The notes under the pieces were generated by a model. The model saw nothing but the letters and a program-made list of their open reading frames with translations. It was not told the origin of the DNA and ran no database searches. Positions 53,001 to 59,662 of a stretch of DNA of 63,642 nt are shown piece by piece. The translations under genes were made by a program, and so were the position numbers. Each line of letters starts with the position of its first letter. The stretch's first letter is position 1. The DNA comes from Fulvivirga sp. (GTDB lineage Bacteria; Bacteroidota; Bacteroidia; Cytophagales; Cyclobacteriaceae): assembly GCA_028280565.1 (NCBI GenBank), contig JANQLQ010000253.1, positions 1 to 63,642 of the forward strand, in the 5' to 3' direction.

Positions 53001-54448
53001 TAGCACGCAATATTGATGTCCCTACCACGATCAGTCATTACGATGAACTCAAGAGCTTAGCCGAGGCAAACGGTGCCGAAATATTCTTCACCACGAGCCA
53101 GCCTAGGAATTTTGGGAGTGACCAGGCCAAAAGAGACCTGCTAGAGCAAGAAGCGATCGCCGTAAGGGCAAACTTTGGTCAATATGTCATTGATATCTAC
53201 GATTCGCTAACCGATTTTTCAAACGGCAAGAGGATCAAAGCCGTGTTCAACCTAGGAGACGGAACCCATTTAACTGAACTCGGACACCAGTACATCTTTT
53301 ACGAAGCGTGGAAACAGGTGAGTCCTCACATGCCACGTATGGAGGTTTACAGTTCTCTTAACGGTACAGATTTTGACATTGTACACACTACCAATATTGG
53401 CGAAACCTCTTTTAGTCACCAAGATCTTCAGCCCAGCACCAACTATTCTTTCAGAGTAAGGGCCACGAATATTTTTGGGAATTCTGATTTCTCGAATACA
53501 AGCAGTGCCACGACAATAGACGACGTTATTGCGCCTAGCGTTCCTCAAAATTTGACGGTCAGGGCAAAAACCGCGAACAAGGTAGCCTTATCTTGGGATC
53601 CGTCAACGGATAACGTAGGAGTGCTTCAATACATCATTACCTATGATGTTAGTGGAGGTGGTGCCGGTTCGAGGAGCGCGAGCAGCGGAAGCAGGGTAGC
53701 TTCTACGGCAAGAACTCTTTCCGTGGCGGCCCAGTCCAATGAAAACGGGATCACTATTGAAGGGCTACAGCCGGAAACGGGTTACGAGTTTGCAGTGGCT
53801 GCGATAGATGCCTCTGCCAATAACTCGGGCAATAGTGCGCCCATTGTCGCACAAACGCTATCAGACTCGCCTCTACCGGTAGAATTCCTTGGTTTCTCGT
53901 ATGAAATTGAGAACAACGAGGTGATCCTCAAATGGAGTACTGCCTCGGAGATCAATAATAGCCACTTTACGGTTGAACGTTCCGAGCAGATCGATGCACT
54001 AACAGCCATTGGGGAAGTGGAAGGCGCTGGAAACTCTGCTTCTTTACTGAATTACACCTTTAGGGATGAAAACCCCGGAGCTGTGAATTACTACAGGATC
54101 AAGCAGACCGATTTTGATGGTAAATTTGATTATTCAGAGGTGATCAGGGTAGTGGTGGAGAGAGATCTTTTTGCGGAGTTGGCCGTTTATCCTAACCCGG
54201 CATCTCCGGCAAATATCAACTTGAAAGGTTTCGTTCCTACAGATCAAAGCTTGATCAGGATCAACTTTATCGACTTGGCAGGCAAAAGCCATGTATTGCT
54301 GGAAACTGATCCTAACAGCTTGATTGAAGGTATCAACTTAGATATGAGTCGCCAGTTGAGACCCGGGGTTTATTTTGTGACCATTAGTGACGGGCTTAAC
54401 ATTTCGCAAAAGAAATTAATTATAGAAGCAAATGCCGGAAAGCTATGA
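50015..54448 (+). CDS. Multidomain secreted esterase: alpha/beta hydrolase, FN3, PA14, SGNH and type A sorting domain
   Basis: The 1477-residue protein (start at ATG 50015; an ATG 27 bp earlier is possible) has a signal peptide ending GYSQ. Residues about 100-345 are an alpha/beta hydrolase with FMHGVGERAN, GLSNGA (Ser237), GGRDN (Asp294) and His326. FN3 domains follow (about 530-620 and 630-725), then PA14 (about 725-862, YFKLHTEGTWDF). A further FN3 (from about 880) is interrupted by an SGNH hydrolase (about 903-1105): VVLGSSTAEGFG, LAKGGFTT, VNLPSNNVARN and GDGTHLTELGH. A last FN3 and a type A T9SS sorting domain (LAVYPNPASPANINLKGF to the end) close it. Two separate esterase folds in one surface protein point to deacylation of a complex glycan. 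It overlaps the GMC gene by 17 bp. Confidence 0.87.
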   Translation: MKTTFTHYFRGLLILLMAMLVTQGYSQFGISPGTVSYRLDDEGNDISDELVMGRYYGYPTGTMTRNYDTRQFKEFSMFYDQSFPYTFEQLSHGDTLNEPWKFKNNFRLLYPVDFDSTAYYSEGQTQKYPLIIFMHGVGERANCRGNNCYGVDDPRYNNNDHSLVHGEDKFIPAVNRPPSDPRHWPGFVLVIQNLNGWKPSSNLNASSADTYRAAEFLKVLPDYYPIDINRIYANGLSNGAEAAWTLINGAPELIAALVAFSGHTGHTFLSGTDRPAFEESMIHIPVWQIQGGRDNKPSPSSTETKLNLLRNAGGTPRYTLYETAAHPTWNRGWNEPDFFSWLLQYSKLTIHSYYGVNEVCEGDDINVRLGISPNFDDYQWGYINSANDTTLVDGIVGKPNELIADQVGSYIVKFARGTEWTQWSDPFTITIKSRSDASIVANGPTAFPGLDGSTTVELEATNKEGLYYEWFKDGVPFAEDSTLFSIDVSESGYYTAVIRDQGLCESFESNRVYVSNEPFAGTLPAAPSNLFADVNSPNSLLIYWQDESDSELGFEIYRSEDGVNYTWIHTTAQDVLMYVDTALNSNVTYYYKVRAYNANGASTASNTALATTTTDTEAPSTVQNFTFERFGYTEYRENITGDLADEHFEINLDKAVFSWSPASDNVGVTSYEVYFSNGTLAGTTADTEITIPGLTQDQVYSFYVVAKDAEGNTSSPGNNVSVRTQFDGLYFKLHTEGTWDFIRDYSTWPIEAFGNTSTFDLSIREEFTDDTDYFAFDFFGYLYIENAGDYTFYTSSDDGSRLWIGSDMVVDNDGQHGMQERSGTRTLSPGIYPITVNYFERTGGQGLNVRYSGPSISKTSIPTSALTTNPNPVPSNLPVAPTNLVATADGISFEVGLTWDYDPIDIVVLGSSTAEGFGLTGSEKSWVEKLDSALTAQGASYNLTNLAKGGFTTYHVREDGSPNGGISGAPDTQRNITHALTFNPDIIIVNLPSNNVARNIDVPTTISHYDELKSLAEANGAEIFFTTSQPRNFGSDQAKRDLLEQEAIAVRANFGQYVIDIYDSLTDFSNGKRIKAVFNLGDGTHLTELGHQYIFYEAWKQVSPHMPRMEVYSSLNGTDFDIVHTTNIGETSFSHQDLQPSTNYSFRVRATNIFGNSDFSNTSSATTIDDVIAPSVPQNLTVRAKTANKVALSWDPSTDNVGVLQYIITYDVSGGGAGSRSASSGSRVASTARTLSVAAQSNENGITIEGLQPETGYEFAVAAIDASANNSGNSAPIVAQTLSDSPLPVEFLGFSYEIENNEVILKWSTASEINNSHFTVERSEQIDALTAIGEVEGAGNSASLLNYTFRDENPGAVNYYRIKQTDFDGKFDYSEVIRVVVERDLFAELAVYPNPASPANINLKGFVPTDQSLIRINFIDLAGKSHVLLETDPNSLIEGINLDMSRQLRPGVYFVTISDGLNISQKKLIIEANAGKL

Positions 54449-55859
54449 CCTAGTAGTAGTAGGTACGGGCTTTGCTTCTTCTTTCTTTTTAAAACGGTAC
54501 TTGGAGAATGCGCCAAGCAACCAAAAAGTCTTAGTCTTAGAAAGAGGCGAGATGTTGCCTTACCTGGATCGTTTAAAAGCGAAGCAAGGAACAGGCAACA
54601 TTGATCCCAGGAAGGCAGGTAGTACGTACCAAACCGATTCGGATAAGATTTGGGTTTTTGACCCGAATTTTGGAGGCAGTTCTAATTGCTGGACGGGCTG
54701 TACTCCCCGCTTTCTTCCCAATGATTTCGAGTTAAGATCAAAGTACGGTGTGGGCCAAGACTGGCCTATATCGTATGATGATATTGGTGAGTATTATGAA
54801 GAGGCTGAGCAGATCATGTCGATTGCCGGCCCGGGTACTACACCATTTCCAAAATCTAACGGCTATCCCCTGCCTCCGCATGCTTTAAGTACGGTAGATA
54901 AACTCTTGCAAGAAAAGTATCAAGAGCTATACATTAGTCAACCTACAGCACGAGCCTCCCAGGCCGTAGGGAGCCGTGGAAACTGTTGCTCTAGTTCGGT
55001 GTGTGACCTATGCCCGGTAAATGCAAAATTTACCATAGAAAATGGACTAGGACAACTTTACGATGACGACAGGGTCACCCTGAAATATAATGCACAAGCC
55101 ATAGGGTTAGAAACTGCCAACGACACTGCAAAATCCATCACCTACGTAGAAAATGGAGTCACCCAAAAGGCATTTGGGGAGACATTTGTATTGGGGGCTA
55201 ATGGCGTTTTTAACAGTCATATTTTACTCAACTCCGGTGATACGAATCCCCTGACCGGGGCAGGGATTTGCGAGCAGATCGGCGTGTTTGCCCGGCTATA
55301 CTACAAAGGCTTGTCGAATGTAGGGGGCGGCTCCATTATTACGGCTAACGGGTATATGATGTACGACGGCGAGCACCGCAAAGATCACGCGGCATGTATC
55401 ATTGAAAGCTTTAATACCCCGTTTATACGCAATGAGGTTGGAAAATGGCGCGATATGTCTATCTTCAAATTCATATTTGAAGACATTCCTCAAAACTCCA
55501 ATAAAGTGACGCTGAGCGGCGACGAACGAATCCCTAACATCGCTTATGAATCCTACTCGGATTATGTACAAAAAGGGATGGACCAGTTGCCCTCTTTGAT
55601 CGACCAGTATTTTGGGTTTTTGCCGGTAGAAAAAGTTGAGATCGACGGGTATGCGCAAAAAACGGAGTTCCACATTTGCTCTACGACACGTATGGGTAAT
55701 ACCAGCGAGGATAGCGTGATAGATGCTAACTTAGTGCACCACCAATTTCGTAATGTAATTGTATCAGGGAGCAGCGTGTATCCTTCCATTACACCTGCTA
55801 ACCCAACCTTAACCCTGAGCGCCTTGTCTTTAAGAGCAGCAAATCGATACTTCGGATGA
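54432..55859 (+). CDS. GMC-family flavin oxidoreductase, cysteine-rich insert
   Basis: The 475-residue protein opens with the FAD-binding DLVVVGTGFASSFFLKRYL and has NFGGSSNCWTGCTPRF, and near the end STTRMG and NPTLTLSALSLRAANRY. These are the first and last GMC blocks. A cluster RGNCCSSSVCDLCPVN (about residues 185-200) spaces cysteines as Cx5Cx2C. I recall similar spacing from bacterial FAD-dependent dehydrogenases that carry an iron-sulfur cluster. No signal peptide is present. The next gene encodes a Tat-signal protein overlapping by 4 bp, so the enzyme may be exported as a complex. It probably oxidises an alcohol group on a sugar. Confidence 0.85.
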   Translation: MPESYDLVVVGTGFASSFFLKRYLENAPSNQKVLVLERGEMLPYLDRLKAKQGTGNIDPRKAGSTYQTDSDKIWVFDPNFGGSSNCWTGCTPRFLPNDFELRSKYGVGQDWPISYDDIGEYYEEAEQIMSIAGPGTTPFPKSNGYPLPPHALSTVDKLLQEKYQELYISQPTARASQAVGSRGNCCSSSVCDLCPVNAKFTIENGLGQLYDDDRVTLKYNAQAIGLETANDTAKSITYVENGVTQKAFGETFVLGANGVFNSHILLNSGDTNPLTGAGICEQIGVFARLYYKGLSNVGGGSIITANGYMMYDGEHRKDHAACIIESFNTPFIRNEVGKWRDMSIFKFIFEDIPQNSNKVTLSGDERIPNIAYESYSDYVQKGMDQLPSLIDQYFGFLPVEKVEIDGYAQKTEFHICSTTRMGNTSEDSVIDANLVHHQFRNVIVSGSSVYPSITPANPTLTLSALSLRAANRYFG

Positions 55860-56302
55860 AAAAGATAAGCAGAAGACGGTTTTTAGGGTATTTGGGTATA
55901 GGCTTTGTCGCCGGGATATCCGGGTATGTACTTTACAATGATTTCGAAAGGATCCTCTTCAAAATTCTTAAAAAGGACCTCCACCAACTGTCTTTCGACG
56001 ATTCGTTAATTCACACCTTCATAAAGGATGCCCGGGAAAACCAACATTGGGAGAAAAAGTTTTTCGATTGGAAAAGGCAATACTTTTTGAGGTTCGGCTC
56101 TTTCATGGACAGCATGTCCATACCCTATCCTTATAAGTACAAATACAATCAATATAAGGCGAATATTATCGGTGACTTTTTGTTATCCACTGACTATTTT
56201 ATGAATCAAATGGATAATACAAAACCTTTAAGTTATATCGGCTTGTACAATCCTTACCAAAGGGCTTGTTCCAATCCTTTCTCAAACCTCTACTATCCTT
56301 GA
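55856..56302 (+). CDS. Tat-signal small partner protein of the GMC oxidoreductase
   Basis: The 148-residue protein starts MKKISRRRFLGYLGIGFVAG, a twin-arginine signal (SRRRFLG) with a hydrophobic core. The remainder is rich in Tyr, Lys and Phe and is not a known domain to me. Its length and position beside a signal-less GMC enzyme fit the small subunit/chaperone role seen in gluconate 2-dehydrogenase and FAD-glucose dehydrogenase systems, where the Tat partner carries the catalytic subunit across. Overlaps: ATGA with the previous gene and TTGA with the next. Confidence 0.75.
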   Translation: MKKISRRRFLGYLGIGFVAGISGYVLYNDFERILFKILKKDLHQLSFDDSLIHTFIKDARENQHWEKKFFDWKRQYFLRFGSFMDSMSIPYPYKYKYNQYKANIIGDFLLSTDYFMNQMDNTKPLSYIGLYNPYQRACSNPFSNLYYP

Positions 56303-57357
56303 GTAATAAAAAGAGCGGTTTCCTCAACTACGTTCATATGTTTCGTGGTTTGGCCATCTTGGTGATCGTGGCCATACATTGCCGCATTTCATTTGGCTGG
56401 GGGGACCATCATTTATCACAGCAATTTTTCATTACTTTTCTGGATAACGGCACTGTACTTTTTGTCTTTGTCGCTGGATTTTTGTTCCAATACTTAAAAG
56501 CTAATTATGAATATGCGGATTACCTCCTGCGAAAGGCGAAGTATGTTTTGCTTCCTTACCTAATCGTATCGATCCCCGTGATCGTCTTCAGGAAGTTTAA
56601 CCAGTCTACCGAGGAGTGGTTACCCCTAAGCTTGGCAGACGCCCCATACGTGCTAAAATCAGCTTACATGTTGATCTCGGGGAAGCATTTAGGGCCTTTT
56701 TGGTTCATCCCGATGATAACCATCTTCTACGCTATCTCTCCCCTATTGATAAGACTTGACCATAGAAAGTTCTATACTACCCTTTTTCCTATTGTATTAT
56801 TTGCAGGGCTTTTCACCTTCCAGTTTGGTTATTTTTCGAATATCATATATTCATTTTTGCACTTTTTTCCTGTATACTTATTCGGAATGTGGGCGGCACA
56901 TTACCGGGAACGGCTAACGAATATCAAGTGGACATGGATCATGTTACTGGTTTTGATCTACCTGGTGATCGCTATTTTAGAAATGAGCGGGTATATCCCT
57001 GTTCAAAAGTTAACCTCTTTCGAATCGTCAAAGGTACTCCCCTACTTTCACTTCAATACGGTCAAACTCCGGGTAATGCTCCTTTGTATTATCCTGCTTA
57101 GGGTGCTTTATCATTTCAATTCCCGGAATTTCAAGATACTCGGCACCCTCGGGGATTACAGCTTTGGTATTTATTTCACCCACCTTTACGTGACCACCTT
57201 CATAGAGATGGCCGTAGAACGCGTGGGATTGGATTTTCATCTAAATTGGTATTTGTTCTGCCTCTACATAGCGGTAGTAACATTATCATCCATGCTCATC
57301 GTACTGATCGTCAAAAAAATAGCCGGGAAAAGAAGCAGGTTGATCATAGGAAGTTAA
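56299..57357 (+). CDS. Integral membrane acyltransferase (acyltransferase 3 family)
   Basis: The 352-residue protein has about ten hydrophobic segments. The N-terminus NYVHMFRGLAILVIVAIHCR is the family's R-G-x-A-x-x-x-V-x-x-x-H signature; WFIPMITIFYAISPLL and GDYSFGIYFTHLYV are further blocks. Family members O-acetylate or succinylate sugars on the outer face of the inner membrane. I place the start at TTG 56299, whose last two bases overlap the previous stop (TTGA), giving MSNKKSGFLNYVH. Starting at the next ATG (56338) would cut off conserved residues. As the last gene of the cluster it would add the acyl groups that the esterases could remove. Confidence 0.85.
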   Translation: MSNKKSGFLNYVHMFRGLAILVIVAIHCRISFGWGDHHLSQQFFITFLDNGTVLFVFVAGFLFQYLKANYEYADYLLRKAKYVLLPYLIVSIPVIVFRKFNQSTEEWLPLSLADAPYVLKSAYMLISGKHLGPFWFIPMITIFYAISPLLIRLDHRKFYTTLFPIVLFAGLFTFQFGYFSNIIYSFLHFFPVYLFGMWAAHYRERLTNIKWTWIMLLVLIYLVIAILEMSGYIPVQKLTSFESSKVLPYFHFNTVKLRVMLLCIILLRVLYHFNSRNFKILGTLGDYSFGIYFTHLYVTTFIEMAVERVGLDFHLNWYLFCLYIAVVTLSSMLIVLIVKKIAGKRSRLIIGS

Positions 57358-57358
57358 A

Positions 57359-57441
57359 CCCGGATCTAATGCCGTTTCCTTAGTGCGCATCCAGCATAGC
57401 GTAATGCGCACTTATCGTAGCAATAGGATTTGTAATCCGGG
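57359..57441. repeat. Nested cruciform-like structure after the cluster
   Basis: An outer stem CCCGGAT (57359-57365) pairs with ATCCGGG (57435-57441). Inside it AGTGCGCAT (57382-57390) pairs perfectly with ATGCGCACT (57404-57412), and GGATTTGTAATCC forms a small third hairpin at 57427-57439. It begins at the base after the stop codon and may act as a transcript 3' end or mRNA stabiliser. Confidence 0.55.
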
Positions 57442-57535
57442 CATTCTCATTTACGACCGACAGCCATTTTAAGGCCTGGTTAACCTTTGCTGGGAATCCC
57501 CAAAGTAGGTAGAAAACATCTATCACCTCCCTTAG

Positions 57536-57700
57536 TGTTAAGTTAAGCCTCAAATGACGTTTCGAGTACAGGATGAGCTATGTTCGAGGTATTGATCAGT
57601 GGGCAATAGGCAACAGGCAGTGGGCAAAAAAGATAGGGGGTGCCCATTGACCATTGCTAACTACTGGCTGACCGAACGCTTCCCAATACCGCAAGTAAAG
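57536..57700 (+). repeat. Repeat family C, copy 3
   Basis: AAGTTAAGCCTCAAATGACG, GTTCGAGGTATTG, then GTGGGCAATAGGCAACAGGC and GTGGGCAAAA, with a complementary arm GGTGCCCATTGACCATTGC. Closest to copy 1. Confidence 0.75.
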
Positions 57701-57764
57701 CCTATCGCACACCTAAGACGTCATTGGGGATTGACAAGACACTAATATGTTATTGTGCACCATT

Positions 57765-58072
57765 AATTATTTGATAGGCAAGAATTTAATGATAAGGGAG
57801 CCCGTTAGAAACCCTCACCAAAAAACAAAAAAAACTTCTTTATCGTCATTCCGGCCGGTGATGAGGGTGTGAGCTTGTGAGAGCGCCGGAATCTGCTGTG
57901 TCGTTGAACGCGAACCGTTCTTTTTGTAAGTATAATAGGTTTTCGTTTCGCGACTCCACAGATTCCTTGTCACGCTTAGCCCAACGCATAGGCTGCAAGG
58001 AATGACGAGGTTAGAAAGTAAAGAATGACGTACTAGGTATGGGTTTTGGATGGATTTAGAACAGGACGTTGA
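57765..58072 (+). repeat. Repeat family A, copy 3
   Basis: Starts near TTAATTATTTGATAGGCAAG and ends GGATGGATTTAGAACAGGAC. Arms CGTCATTCCGGCCGG ... GGAATCTGCTG and CCACAGATTCCTTGTCACG ... CTGCAAGGAATGACG. A further left-arm fragment follows at 58118-58190. Confidence 0.85.
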
Positions 58073-58117
58073 TCACCCGTCCTTTTGCAGCTCGCTGGCA
58101 CTAGGCTTTAAAAAATG

Positions 58118-58190
58118 ACCGTCATTCCGGGCCGGTGGCTGTGAGAGGGCTCATAGCGAGAGCCGGAATCTGCTGTATCGTAGAGTGTTG
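58118..58190 (+). repeat. Repeat family A, partial left arm
   Basis: CCGTCATTCCGGGCCGG, then GAGAGCCGGAATCTGCTGTA, then TCGTAGAG. Only the left half is present, next to the full copy 3. Confidence 0.65.
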
Positions 58191-58343
58191 TGCTTTATAA
58201 AAGCGCACAAGGGAGGGGAACTGCTTCAATATCAAGCATTCTGATGATTTTGGTATTCACCGTAAGGGTAGAACTAAAATAACCCAAAACATTGATCATA
58301 TTACATGTTGAACTTCCATAGCGAATCCTATGTATTATCCGGG

Positions 58344-58931
58344 TTAAAACTCCCTGTAAAAACGTTTTGTAGCTAGCTGCAGCATCTCGGTATCACCGGA
58401 ACTATCACCATAGGCATAGATCTCATTATAATCGCTTAAGTCTAATTGTTGTTTGATCCTATTGGCTTTCTCTATTCCATGGCAGTTCTTGCCATCGAGT
58501 TTTCCTGTCATACGCCCCCCATTGCTAGCTAATTTAGAAGAGATCAGCCCGACGCCTAGATCGGCGGCGACCGGCGTTAGCCAGTCAGCCGGGGATGCAC
58601 TGACAATGTAGATATCATCTCCTTTTTTCTTATGCCAATCGAGCTTAGCTAAAGCTTGGGGCCTGTACAATGCAGGCACTATCTCGGTAGCAAAACGCTC
58701 ACAAACCTGGTGGAAGTCATCCTGGTCATGTCCTTTGATAAAGTGAGAAATGAGGATCTCTTTGGCACGCCAATTTGGGATCAGTTTGAGTTTGTAACTG
58801 ATCATAACAGGGGATAGCAGGATCAACCCGGTATAAAAGCGTAGTTTCCCGGCATAGTATACCAGGAACTCAATAAGGGTATCCTTGGTGGTGAGGGTAT
58901 CGTCAAAATCAAAGAGGGCCAGGTCCTTCAA
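58344..58931 (-). CDS. HAD-family (subfamily IB-like) phosphatase
   Basis: The 195-residue protein has HAD motif I LFDFDDTLTTKDT (Asp nucleophile and partner), motif II IYIVSASPAD (Ser), the Lys region and motif III YAYGDSSGDTEML. Two hydrophobic patches in the cap (LRFYTGLILLSPVMI) suggest contact with membranes. It is the fourth gene of a UbiA-DprE1-DprE2-like operon and overlaps the upstream SDR gene by 4 bp. In the known pathway a phosphatase removes the 5-phosphate from polyprenyl-phosphoryl-5-phosphoribose; I infer this role from context. Confidence 0.85.
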   Translation of the reverse strand: MKDLALFDFDDTLTTKDTLIEFLVYYAGKLRFYTGLILLSPVMISYKLKLIPNWRAKEILISHFIKGHDQDDFHQVCERFATEIVPALYRPQALAKLDWHKKKGDDIYIVSASPADWLTPVAADLGVGLISSKLASNGGRMTGKLDGKNCHGIEKANRIKQQLDLSDYNEIYAYGDSSGDTEMLQLATKRFYREF

Positions 58932-59662
58932 AACTTAAGACGCTTAAAGATCGTTTCAGGAATGAGTTTGATGATAAGCATGATCCACCGCCATTTACCT
59001 TCCACGTATATGACGTTTTTTTTCTTTTTCATGGCTTTGAAGATCACGTTGGCCACGGCACCCGGCTTTGCTGTCAGCAATGGAGGCAGATCCATACCAG
59101 CAGTCATTTTCGTCATGACAAAACCCGGTTTGACTGTCATCACGTGGACATTTTTAGCGAACATTCTTGCTCTTAAGCCAGATAAATACGCCGTAAATGC
59201 TGCCTTGGAACTCCCGTACAAATAGTTACTGCTCCTGCCCCGGTCCCCCGCTACAGAACTAATACCGATAATTACACCTTGCCCACGCTCTAAGTAGCTA
59301 TTCGAAACAAGATTAAGTATCGAAACCGCCGCGGTATAATTTGTATCCAATATCCGCTGGCACATTTCCCAGTCTTCTTCAGCCGTTTCTTGTTCTCCTA
59401 GATAGCCAAATACGGATACCGTTACCGAGGGTAGGTCCTGTAGATTTTTCCAAAAATCTTTATGTGAATCATAGGCCAGCGCATCAAAGTAATGCGCATC
59501 AGCGGGAACGTTATAACGTATTTTGATATCACTGGCTAAGCGGTCCAGTTGATCACGATCCCTGCCGGCCAAGAAAATACCCCAACCCTCGGCGGCGTAA
59601 CGTTTGGCGAGCGCTTTACCAATATCGGAAGTAGCACCAAGGATCAGTATTGATTTTTTCAT
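58928..59662 (-). CDS. Short-chain dehydrogenase, DprE2-like keto-reductase
   Basis: The 244-residue protein has the NAD(P) site ILILGATSDIGKALAKRYA (TGxxxGxG-like) and the catalytic YLYGSSKAAF (YxxxK) with Ser in GISSVAGDRG. The order next to a DprE1-like gene, overlapping both neighbours by 4 bp, matches the mycobacterial pair that epimerises C2 of polyprenyl-phosphoryl-ribose: this enzyme would reduce the keto intermediate to the arabinose form. It is cytosolic or membrane-associated; a hydrophobic tail (WRWIMLIIKLIPETIF) may help binding. Confidence 0.85.
   Translation of the reverse strand: MKKSILILGATSDIGKALAKRYAAEGWGIFLAGRDRDQLDRLASDIKIRYNVPADAHYFDALAYDSHKDFWKNLQDLPSVTVSVFGYLGEQETAEEDWEMCQRILDTNYTAAVSILNLVSNSYLERGQGVIIGISSVAGDRGRSSNYLYGSSKAAFTAYLSGLRARMFAKNVHVMTVKPGFVMTKMTAGMDLPPLLTAKPGAVANVIFKAMKKKKNVIYVEGKWRWIMLIIKLIPETIFKRLKF

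Larger units (their letters stand above)
57358..58343. other. 986-bp repeat-rich gap between convergent gene clusters
   Basis: No gene is present. From the acyltransferase stop: a nested hairpin (57359-57441), repeat C copy 3 (57536-57700), repeat A copy 3 (57765-58072) and a partial A arm (58118-58190). The rest is non-coding. Confidence 0.6.
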
